Positions 6,663-11,891 of a stretch of 11,891 nt of DNA are shown piece by piece. The notes beneath the pieces are model-generated. The model had not been told where the DNA came from. It searched no databases and saw nothing but the letters and a program-made list of their open reading frames with translations. This DNA comes from Syntrophomonadaceae bacterium. GTDB taxonomy: Bacteria; Bacillota; Syntrophomonadia; Syntrophomonadales; Syntrophomonadaceae. A program made the position numbers and the translations under genes. The stretch's first letter is position 1. Each line of letters starts with the position of its first letter. The DNA lies in the NCBI GenBank assembly GCA_012840625.1, contig DUSB01000118.1, positions 1 through 11,891 of the forward strand. Reading direction: 5' to 3'.

Positions 6663-8225
6663 TTATACTTGCTTAAAGCTGGTCAGGGATTTGAAAAGCA
6701 GTCCGGCTATGGAATGGCTCATTCCCTGGTATTTCTTACCCTGAAAATAGACGCTGTCAACGGTAATGTCTTTTAGCTTATCAAGGGGCGTTTCCAGAGG
6801 ATTCTGGCTTAGAACGCTTAGATGGGCCCATTTACCTGGAGTAAGGGTACCCAGTTCTTTTTCATCAAAAGACAGCCGGGCTGCCCAGCTGGTATGCATT
6901 TTCAGGGCCTGGTCCACGCTGATGCGCTGGTCGGGATTAAAATGATGGCAAGCATTATGAATGGATAGCATCGGATCAGGAAGGGTACAGGGGCCGTCTG
7001 AACCAGCACCCAGAGTCAGGCCAGCATCAAGGTAGCTTTTAAAAGGGAGATTGTTCCAGGCGCGATCGCCCAGGATTTTTTCCATAAACTCATAGGGTTC
7101 TTCCGGCCAGAATAGAAAATTTGGCTGTACAGCCAGATGAATATCAAGCCGTGCGGCTCTGTTGATCAGTTCCTGGTTGACTAGGTTGCCATGGATGATA
7201 GTATGACGGTGATCCGTACGCGGATAATCTTTCAGTGCCTCTTCATAGGCAGTGACCGCCTGATCAAAAGCAGCATCCCCTACTGCATGCATTTCCACCT
7301 GTAATTCGGCCCGATTGGCTGCTTTAACAAATTCGTTCACCTGCTGCTGGCTGTACATCAGCACCCCCCGGTTGTCAGGATTATGAGTATAAGGCTCCAG
7401 TAAGGCGGCATCCTCCGCGGAAAAACTGCCATCCAGGGCACAGGCAAAGCAGCCGCCAATCCGGGGCAGCCTGCGTTTAATGGCCTTGCTGGTATCCATG
7501 GACTGAAGGAAAAGACGAAATTCCTGGGGAAAGGCACGAACAATCCTTTGCACCAGTGTAAAATCCCTGTCCCCGGGGAAACCATTACCTTCCACGCTGT
7601 GAATCAGACTAATGCCTTTACGGGCCATGAAATCAGCTGCCTCAATCATGTTAGAAAGCAGGGAAAAAAGATTCATCATTTTACTGACGTAATTAATGCC
7701 TTCATAGTGTGAATTCACATAAAGCCAGCCTGTTTGCTCGTTAAAATCAGGGTCTTTTCTTATTGCGGATGGAAAGAGTTTGATCAGAGCTGAATTAGCT
7801 ACTGCAGAATGTCCATCATAATTTTCAATCAATAAAGGGCGGGAGGTCATTTGGTCTAGTTCAGCACGCTGTATAGGCCGGCTCTCCTGTATGATATTGG
7901 GTGATGGACCCATCCCAAACAAGAATTTCTCCCGCGGACGCCTCTGTTCGTAGTCATTGATAATGGCTGCCATTTCCTCAAAGCTCTGGGCCGGACGCAG
8001 ATCGAGACCAAAGTTAAAAAGTGCAAAGGAACCAAAATGGATATGCGTATCCGCAAAAGCAGGCACCACACACTTTCCTTCTAGATCTATCTTTTCCGCT
8101 CCAATATATTTTTCCGGTATGGTATCACCAGTAAAGACTATCCTGCCCCTATCTTCCACCAGTACCTGAAAACTGGTGTTTTTTTCTTCACAGGATAGAA
8201 AGGTCGCATTCGTAAAAACCCTCAT
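6663..8225 (-). CDS. Amidohydro_3 family metal-dependent hydrolase, copy 2 (YtcJ-like)
   Basis: This is a paralogue of the gene at 1080-2642. It also has 520 residues and aligns from end to end with no gap that I can find, at roughly 60% identity by eye (42 of the first 63 residues). All likely metal or catalytic residues sit at the same numbers: H61 and H63 (DTHIHF), H313 (EMHAVGDAA), H345 (IIHGNL) and D410 (AGSDGPC). The unusual loop GGCFACALDG with C259 and C262 is identical. Differences cluster around residues 104-120 and 174-190, which could shape substrate choice (inference). The ATG at 8225 has GGGGG 8 bases upstream. The gene has its own terminator at 6599-6641, so it is not co-transcribed with the NagZ-like gene to its left. 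Substrate unknown; a second isozyme of the same pathway is the simplest reading. Confidence 0.88.
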   Translation of the reverse strand: MRVFTNATFLSCEEKNTSFQVLVEDRGRIVFTGDTIPEKYIGAEKIDLEGKCVVPAFADTHIHFGSFALFNFGLDLRPAQSFEEMAAIINDYEQRRPREKFLFGMGPSPNIIQESRPIQRAELDQMTSRPLLIENYDGHSAVANSALIKLFPSAIRKDPDFNEQTGWLYVNSHYEGINYVSKMMNLFSLLSNMIEAADFMARKGISLIHSVEGNGFPGDRDFTLVQRIVRAFPQEFRLFLQSMDTSKAIKRRLPRIGGCFACALDGSFSAEDAALLEPYTHNPDNRGVLMYSQQQVNEFVKAANRAELQVEMHAVGDAAFDQAVTAYEEALKDYPRTDHRHTIIHGNLVNQELINRAARLDIHLAVQPNFLFWPEEPYEFMEKILGDRAWNNLPFKSYLDAGLTLGAGSDGPCTLPDPMLSIHNACHHFNPDQRISVDQALKMHTSWAARLSFDEKELGTLTPGKWAHLSVLSQNPLETPLDKLKDITVDSVYFQGKKYQGMSHSIAGLLFKSLTSFKQV

Positions 8226-8239
8226 TAAATAACCCCCTT

Positions 8240-8256
8240 GAGATGTCGGACACCTC
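8240..8256. promoter_or_regulatory. imperfect palindrome in the leader of amidohydrolase copy 2
   Basis: GAGATGTC (8240-8247) and GACACCTC (8249-8256) are inverted arms around one base, with one mismatch (G-U in RNA). It sits 15-31 bp upstream of the ATG, a position like that of the inverted repeat in the paralogue's leader, but the sequences are unrelated. It may be an operator or a short leader hairpin. Confidence 0.25.
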
Positions 8257-8377
8257 TTTTTAAACCTGCTTTATCATGTTTTACAAGTTTATGGCTATAT
8301 GGTAATTATTTACTTATCTATTCGTCATAAGTTTGCTTAATCCTTTTTTACCTGACATTTTTTAGTGTATACAACTG

Positions 8378-8416
8378 AAAGGAGCCCCGGCCTAGTAAGC
8401 AAGCGGGGCTCCTTTT
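8378..8416 (-). terminator. rho-independent terminator of the small 40-codon gene
   Basis: AAAGGAGCCCCG (8378-8389) pairs perfectly with CGGGGCTCCTTT (8404-8415), a 12-bp GC-rich stem with a 14-nt loop, 12 bp after the stop codon at 8428. The U-run on the minus strand is short (CTTTCAGTTG follows), while on the plus strand TTTT follows, so it could act in either direction. Confidence 0.75.
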
Positions 8417-8427
8417 AAACTTCCTAT

Positions 8428-8550
8428 TTATCTGATCTGGTCATCATCTCGTCTCATCTTTTGTTCCTGATCGCGGCGGTTTTCGGTATTGTTTGATTGC
8501 TGATTCTGTTTTTGTTTGCCCTGGCGCCTGCCGGTGCGTTGTTTACCCAC
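8428..8550 (-). CDS. small Q/N/R-rich hydrophilic protein, 40 residues, function unknown
   Basis: A GTG at 8550 has a perfect AAGGAGG (8561-8567) 10 bases upstream and opens a 40-codon frame, VGKQRTGRRQ to MRRDDDQIR, followed at once by a strong terminator. The peptide is extremely polar: about nine Gln, seven Arg, several Asn and Asp, no Cys, and no hydrophobic segment. That composition recalls minor small acid-soluble spore or coat proteins, but I recognise no family. The frame stays open upstream to a TTG at 8613 that has no ribosome binding site, so I prefer GTG. A possible promoter and a hairpin lie upstream, making this a compact transcription unit. It may be a real small protein, or the RNA may be the product and the frame incidental. 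Confidence 0.55.
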   Translation of the reverse strand: MGKQRTGRRQGKQKQNQQSNNTENRRDQEQKMRRDDDQIR

Positions 8551-8636
8551 CCCTGCATCACCTCCTTCACCATGTAGTTCATACCTGGATAAAATCATGA
8601 TTACTGTTGGCAATTGAGCAACGTAAAGGTTGATCA

Positions 8637-8668
8637 GGTCTTACTATGCAGCATGTGCATAGCTGACC
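8637..8668 (-). other. two-part hairpin in the leader of the small gene
   Basis: GGTC (8637-8640) pairs with GACC (8665-8668), and CTATGCA (8644-8650) with TGCATAG (8656-8662) around a 5-nt loop, with a small internal bulge between the two stems. It lies about 90 nt upstream of the GTG start and shortly after the candidate promoter, so it would be near the 5' end of the transcript. No U-run follows. It could be a stabilising 5' stem or a regulatory element. Confidence 0.5.
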
Positions 8669-8694
8669 CCTCATAGTTTTCTCAACTTGCGGCC

Positions 8695-8722
8695 ATTTTA
8701 TCAATGTTATGTAAGCTGACAG
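8695..8722 (-). promoter_or_regulatory. candidate promoter for the small gene
   Basis: On the minus strand CTGTCA (-35, 8722-8717), a 16-bp spacer and TAAAAT (-10, 8700-8695) give a moderate sigma-A match (4/6 and 5/6). The start would be near 8688, giving a transcript of about 310 nt to the terminator at 8378. No gene is seen between 8614 and 8815 otherwise. Confidence 0.35.
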
Positions 8723-8815
8723 CGGCTTATATTTATAGCGATTTTTTATAATATGGGGCAGGCTCTGGGCGGATTGTAATGCCGTTTTATTTTTGTTTTG
8801 GCAGATACTTAGGAG

Positions 8816-8840
8816 AAAAAAAGACCACCGCTGGTGATCT
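8816..8840 (-). terminator. rho-independent terminator of the MBL-fold gene
   Basis: AGACCACC (8822-8829) and GGTGATCT (8833-8840) pair around a GCT triloop with one G-U pair. On the minus strand a T7 run follows directly, 28 bp after the stop codon at 8868. Confidence 0.88.
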
Positions 8841-8867
8841 CTGATAAAAAAATTTATATTTTTTCCC

Positions 8868-9803
8868 TTAATGTTGAATTTTGTCTAGGGCTAACTCCTC
8901 TTCCGGCTCTGTACCTGCCTGATAAAGCTTCCTGGCGGCTGATCGGATTAAGCGTTTGGAGGTGATAAGCCCTACCTGCTCATTCACCGAATATTTGCGA
9001 CTAAATACATATCTGCGCCCTTCCACCCTGCCTTCAATGATCTTTACCAGAGCAGCCTCTACATCCAGCAGCAGATCAGCCGGCAGCCGGGTGGCATAAT
9101 GGGCCGGAAATATGAGCTCGTTTCCTTCTGTCCATTCAAGCAGGCTGCGGACACTGGTCAGGTAATCAAACAGATCACCGCCCACCGTTGCAATGAGGTT
9201 ACCATGATATAAAAAATCTCCTCCAAACAGCATGCCATTGGTCTGATCCAATAAGGCGATGGAATCAGCTGAGTGCCCCGGGACATGAATGACTCTCAGG
9301 TAGCGATTACCCAGATCTAAAAGCTCATTTATTTTCAACCAGCGCTGTACCCTGATCCTGGGGCGCCGGCATATATTGGAATATATTATAAAAGAAGGAG
9401 TGAAAATACCATCTCGGGTATGCTTCCTATTAATAGGGAGGTCAGCAATAGCGCACCCTTCAAACTCATCTATGCTTCCCAGATGATCAGAATGGCTGTG
9501 GGATATGATTACAGTCAGCGGCAGGCAGGTCAGGGATCTCACAACAGGAGCAATATTTCTTTTCCCGCTGCCAACATCAAAAAGAATGGCCTGTGAATCC
9601 CCCAGGATGAGATAAGAGTTGTTTTTCAAATAATAGCGCGGTTCAGAAATAATAAAGGTCTGGTCATTAATTTTTTCCAGTACAAACCAGTCATCAATCC
9701 ATTCTGCACCAGGGTTTAACTCTATGTTTGCAACCACCCCACCGGATGCAATAAGCCGTAGCATTCTTACTATTCGTTTTAATTTATAAACTGCAGATTC
9801 CAT
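8868..9803 (-). CDS. MBL-fold metallohydrolase
   Basis: This 311-residue protein has the metallo-beta-lactamase fold and hydrolyses an ester, thioester, lactone or similar bond with a two-metal centre; the substrate cannot be told. Metal-site motifs are complete: SHSHSDH (H102, H104, D106, H107), VIHVPGHS (H177), FGGDFLY (D196) and FPAHY (H245). The spacing is that of the glyoxalase II/lactonase-like branch. About 60 residues beyond the last histidine form a basic helical tail. The first 30 residues (MESAVYKLKR onward) are basic with a mildly hydrophobic patch, not a convincing signal peptide. I chose the ATG at 9803 because AAGGGG precedes it; an in-frame ATG at 9842 has no such site, though it overlaps the stop of a 4-codon leader frame. 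A near-consensus promoter lies 100 bp upstream and a terminator follows, so it is monocistronic. Confidence 0.88.
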   Translation of the reverse strand: MESAVYKLKRIVRMLRLIASGGVVANIELNPGAEWIDDWFVLEKINDQTFIISEPRYYLKNNSYLILGDSQAILFDVGSGKRNIAPVVRSLTCLPLTVIISHSHSDHLGSIDEFEGCAIADLPINRKHTRDGIFTPSFIIYSNICRRPRIRVQRWLKINELLDLGNRYLRVIHVPGHSADSIALLDQTNGMLFGGDFLYHGNLIATVGGDLFDYLTSVRSLLEWTEGNELIFPAHYATRLPADLLLDVEAALVKIIEGRVEGRRYVFSRKYSVNEQVGLITSKRLIRSAARKLYQAGTEPEEELALDKIQH

Positions 9804-9901
9804 GTTCTTTCCCCTTTTGTGTGTAACTTTTATGCCAGTCATTCCGGTAACATATGGCTCCTGCAGGCCTTGTTCTTCCTCCCGGCGGCTTCCCCGGCTC
9901 T

Positions 9902-9930
9902 ATTATACCGTCCAACTATCTATTTACCAA
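9902..9930 (-). promoter_or_regulatory. sigma-A promoter of the MBL-fold gene
   Basis: On the minus strand TTGGTA (-35, 9930-9925), 17 bp, and a perfect TATAAT (-10, 9907-9902). Transcription would start near 9895, leaving a leader of about 90 nt before the ATG at 9803. The -35 abuts the terminator of the gene upstream. Confidence 0.75.
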
Positions 9931-9959
9931 AAAGAAAAATCCCTGCTCTTCAGGCAGGG
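9931..9959 (-). terminator. rho-independent terminator of the CGH-motif gene
   Basis: CCCTGC (9941-9946) and GCAGGG (9954-9959) form a 6-bp GC-rich stem with a 7-nt loop. On the minus strand ATTTTTCTTT follows. It lies about 100 bp after the stop codon at 10061. Confidence 0.75.
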
Positions 9960-10060
9960 CTCACTGGGCAGAAACCTAACTGCACCATAGTTTTTATAGG
10001 GATTGTTTATGTATGAATTAAATGATTTGCTTTTATCAGCGACCATAACCAAGCTGCAAC

Positions 10061-10321
10061 TTAGATGATCTGATCGGCCTTCACCCGCTTGTTTTGTAAA
10101 TAAGGGTTTTCCCGTTCCGCTAGTTTCCCCCACAGATATTCCATGACATCAATCTGCTCAACTCTGCGTATGGCCCGGCTTCGCTGGCTCTTTTTAACTC
10201 TGGGCATCATAAGGGCAGATTCCCAGGCATCTATGGCACTGTCCGCCTCAAAATACCGTGTAACCTCCACCTCACGCCGGCACCCTATATGTCCGCAGGC
10301 TACTACCACCCGAAAATACAT
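10061..10321 (-). CDS. small conserved-type protein with CGHxGC motif, function unknown
   Basis: An 86-residue soluble protein that begins MYFRVVVACGHIGCRREVEVT and continues with RYFEADSAIDAWESALMMPRVKK and a basic middle (KKSQRSRAIRRVEQIDVMEYLWG). The pattern of a CGHxG turn on a first beta strand, an alanine-rich helix, then PRVK and a run leading to a final helix is, from memory, that of a family of uncharacterised 80-100 residue proteins in Firmicutes and spirochaetes. I know of no assigned function. C9, H11 and C14 could bind a metal, but only three ligands are seen. The ATG at 10321 is chosen because AGGTGG lies 11 bases upstream; a GTG at 10336 in the same frame sits on that site. It has a strong promoter and its own terminator, so it is expressed alone. 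Confidence 0.75.
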   Translation of the reverse strand: MYFRVVVACGHIGCRREVEVTRYFEADSAIDAWESALMMPRVKKSQRSRAIRRVEQIDVMEYLWGKLAERENPYLQNKRVKADQII

Positions 10322-10354
10322 AGGATCACCATCCACCTAAAACTCTTACTATTT

Positions 10355-10384
10355 ATAATAACAGTCGTTAATTAATAATGTCAA
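10355..10384 (-). promoter_or_regulatory. sigma-A promoter of the CGH-motif gene
   Basis: On the minus strand a perfect TTGACA (10384-10379), an 18-bp spacer and TATTAT (10360-10355). Transcription would start near 10348, giving a leader of about 27 nt that includes the ribosome binding site. Confidence 0.75.
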
Positions 10385-10710
10385 ATTTTTCTATTTTGAG
10401 CCCTCCGCAGATTAAAATCCTGCCCCTCTCATCTTAAAAACACAAAAATTCCCTCCCCGCCTTTTGCAGCTGTATTATATTGCATCAGGCCTCCGTCACC
10501 CAATTTTGAGTCGCTGTTACCGTTTATGGCTCCGCTTCAGGTACTGTCCTCACTCTGCTAACCATACCATGATAAGACTAGCCCTTTCTTATTTCATTAT
10601 TTTCTTCTAACCAGCATCAGAGAAGCAAAATACATTGCCGCCATAAGAGGTGATTGGCTCTTAAAACTCGATTTACCCGATTAATTCTTCCCTGCGAGTA
10701 ATCTTTTTCT
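10385..10710. other. gene-free stretch
   Basis: I see no convincing coding frame, RNA family or repeat here on either strand. The longest candidate with a ribosome binding site is an 18-codon minus-strand frame following GGAGG near 10490, ending near 10430, too short to trust. A weak 6-bp hairpin (TAAGAG/CTCTTA, 10644-10663) is present. It could hold a small RNA or the decayed remains of a gene. Confidence 0.4.
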
Positions 10711-10712
10711 GC

Positions 10713-10740
10713 AAAAAATTAGCGAGGCTAAAGCCTCGCT
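10713..10740 (-). terminator. rho-independent terminator of tRNA-Val
   Basis: AGCGAGGCT (10721-10729) and AGCCTCGCT (10732-10740) form a perfect GC-rich stem; the closing pair probably opens to give a TTTA loop on the minus strand. On that strand AATTTTTTG follows. It lies 15 bp after the tRNA 3' end. Confidence 0.92.
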
Positions 10741-10755
10741 ATTACTTACTTCTTA

Positions 10756-10830
10756 TGGTGGGCGCAGCAGGTTTCGAACCTGCGACTTCTACCGTGTGAA
10801 GGTAGCACTCTCCCGCTGAGTTATGCGCCC
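10756..10830 (-). tRNA. tRNA-Val (anticodon CAC), CCA encoded
   Basis: The minus strand folds into a full cloverleaf. Acceptor GGGCGCA (10830-10824) pairs with TGCGCCC (10766-10760). The D arm is CTC/GAG, the anticodon arm is CTACC-TTCACAC-GGTAG with anticodon CAC (reads GUG), and the T arm is GCAGG-TTCGAAA-CCTGC. A discriminator A is followed by CCA in the DNA. No intron or mismatch in the stems. It is a single tRNA gene with its own promoter and terminator. Confidence 0.97.
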
Positions 10831-10851
10831 GGATTGTATCTGTGCAAAAAC

Positions 10852-10880
10852 ATTCTATCACTTTCATGAATGATATTCAA
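10852..10880 (-). promoter_or_regulatory. sigma-A promoter of tRNA-Val
   Basis: On the minus strand TTGAAT (10880-10875), a 17-bp spacer and TAGAAT (10857-10852). The start would fall near 10845, about 15 nt before the mature tRNA 5' end, a usual distance for a tRNA precursor. It lies in the 88-bp gap after the Lon gene. Confidence 0.8.
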
Positions 10881-10918
10881 TGTTAAAACAGCTGCTCAGT
10901 AGGCCTGCAGGATGTATA

Positions 10919-11891
10919 TCAATTAAGCCGTGCTTTTCCCATATAAATATGGGGATAGGCTTCATGAATCGCAGCGATGGGTATGATCTCAATTCCCTCC
11001 AGCCTGGCAGGAACATCGGCTATATTATCAGCTGGAATAAGAAGTTTTTTTATGCCAGCCCTGCGTGCCGCCAGTATTTTCTGCTGTATGCTCCCCACTG
11101 GACGCACTTTACCCTGAATGGAAATTTCACCGGTAATAGCTACATCCTGATGGATGGGAATCTGCTTGACTGCGCTGCTGATAGCCAGATAGATTGCTGC
11201 TCCAGCAGAAGGCCCATCAACCTTGCCACCTCCCACGACGTTAATATGTACATCATATTGAGCCAGGTTTTCCTGGTATTCTTTACGAAAAACGGATGCC
11301 GCATTGGCAACGGAATCCCGGGCCATGCTGCCCGCCGTTTCGTTAAAACGAATGCTACCCTGTCCATCCGGGGTCGGAAAAGCAATGGCTTCAATTTCGA
11401 TTAATTGCCCTAGGTAACCGCTTACCCCAACCCCAAAAATCCTTCCTACTTCAGCTGCTTCCCGAGCCCTGATAGGGTTGCAGTAGGACGCACGGCTGCT
11501 CTGCAGCGCTTCCTGGACATGTCTTTTTCTAACCAGCAGTTTGGTCAGCTCTCCCCGGTTTTCATTTAAAACCAGAGAATACGCATCCACCAGTATTTTA
11601 TTGGCATTACGTCCGTCTAAACAGTATTCACTGATCAGCTCCGGCACACCTGTTTCTATGTTTATACCCAGCTTTACAGCCGAGTTACTTACAATGCCCT
11701 GAATATTTTCTGGTGTAAGTGGTTCAAAAAATACTTCCATACACCGGGATCGCAGCGCCGGGTTTATTTCCCGGGGACTGCGGGTGGTGGCGCCGATAAG
11801 GATAAAATCAGCGGGGACTCCTTCCGCAAAAATCTTCTTTATATATTCGGGTACCCGTTCATCATGGGGATCATAATAGGATGATTCAAAA
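10919..11891 (-). CDS. lonB: Lon-family ATP-dependent protease (LonB/LonC type), C-terminal part
   Basis: This ATP-driven serine protease unfolds and degrades cytoplasmic proteins; the LonB and LonC branches occur in endospore formers. Only the last 323 codons are visible: the frame is open to the right edge, so the start and the Walker A and B motifs lie outside. The window begins in the AAA+ module with YDPHDERVPEYIKKIF and the sensor/arginine-finger stretch GATTRSPREINPALRSRC. A helical domain follows, then the protease domain from about GRIFGVGVSGYLGQ. The catalytic serine is in GGGKVDGPSAGAA (codon 11207-11209) and the dyad lysine is 43 residues later in IQQKILAARRAGIKK, the same spacing as S679/K722 in E. 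coli Lon. An internal ATG at 11740 is not the start, since conserved AAA+ sequence lies upstream of it. LonB (about 550 residues) and LonC (about 615) cannot be told apart from this part. Confidence 0.9.
   Translation of the reverse strand, partial: FESSYYDPHDERVPEYIKKIFAEGVPADFILIGATTRSPREINPALRSRCMEVFFEPLTPENIQGIVSNSAVKLGINIETGVPELISEYCLDGRNANKILVDAYSLVLNENRGELTKLLVRKRHVQEALQSSRASYCNPIRAREAAEVGRIFGVGVSGYLGQLIEIEAIAFPTPDGQGSIRFNETAGSMARDSVANAASVFRKEYQENLAQYDVHINVVGGGKVDGPSAGAAIYLAISSAVKQIPIHQDVAITGEISIQGKVRPVGSIQQKILAARRAGIKKLLIPADNIADVPARLEGIEIIPIAAIHEAYPHIYMGKARLN

Noticed and set aside
8551..8613. Longer form of the small Q/N/R-rich protein from a TTG at 8613
   Set aside because: There is no ribosome binding site before the TTG, and the perfect AAGGAGG would lie inside the coding region.
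2696..8756. Exact 13-base repeat TTTTATAATATGG at 2696-2708 and 8744-8756
   Set aside because: One AT-rich 13-mer match is expected by chance in a window of this size, and the contexts are unrelated.
9829..9862. Four-codon leader frame (MLPE) overlapping an in-frame ATG at 9842 of the MBL gene as a coupled leader peptide
   Set aside because: Too short to distinguish from chance, and the downstream ATG at 9803 has the better binding site.
10385..10710. A riboswitch or other known structured RNA in the gene-free stretch
   Set aside because: I found no recognisable conserved core or long paired stems on either strand; a covariance-model search would be needed to exclude it.
10880..11404. 174-codon plus-strand open frame opposite the Lon gene
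   Set aside because: The opposite strand encodes clear Lon protease motifs in this interval; the plus-strand translation looks random.

Overview
The window reads as chromosomal DNA of a low-to-mid GC Gram-positive anaerobe, most likely an endospore-forming member of the Clostridia. A Syntrophomonadaceae- or Peptococcaceae-like lineage would fit, but this is a guess. The pointers are strong purine-rich ribosome binding sites, consensus sigma-A promoters, many hairpin-plus-U-tract terminators, a CCA-encoding tRNA, a Lon protease resembling the LonB/LonC group of spore formers, and a Cas6 gene beside what look like pieces of a 30-nt clostridial I-B type CRISPR repeat. Every gene I can support lies on the minus strand, so the text below runs from left to right but transcription runs from right to left.

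Left edge (1-1000), AT-rich: possible remnants of CRISPR repeats (39-104) and a cas6 endoribonuclease gene (132-869) with an 18-bp inverted repeat upstream. No other cas gene is visible. Middle (1005-8225): two tandem-type paralogues of an Amidohydro_3 (YtcJ-like) metal-dependent hydrolase, each exactly 520 residues and alignable without a gap. They flank a two-gene redox unit, consisting of an AhpD-like CxxC protein and a dihydrolipoamide dehydrogenase carrying its own N-terminal lipoyl domain, and a membrane-anchored family 3 glycoside hydrolase (NagZ-like). Most of these units end in a clear terminator, so they are mostly separate transcripts.

Right part (8226-11891): a probable small gene (40 codons, Q/N/R-rich) with a structured leader and its own terminator; an MBL-fold metallohydrolase with a near-consensus promoter; an 86-residue 'CGH' protein of unknown function with a TTGACA promoter; a gene-free stretch of about 350 bp; a tRNA-Val(CAC) with promoter and terminator; and the 3' part of a Lon-family ATP-dependent protease whose start lies beyond the window.

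The most interesting unit is 2807-5036. The AhpD-like protein has the exact E-x11-C-x2-C-x3-H spacing of the AhpD catalytic network and is followed by a lipoyl-LPD fusion. Mycobacterium tuberculosis uses separate Lpd, lipoyl E2 and AhpD proteins to deliver electrons to a peroxiredoxin; here the first two modules are fused and the third is the gene upstream. A perfect 21-bp palindrome overlaps its likely promoter. The 40-codon transcription unit, the loss of the usual loop lysine in both amidohydrolases, and the half-repeats beside cas6 are the other points worth a second look.
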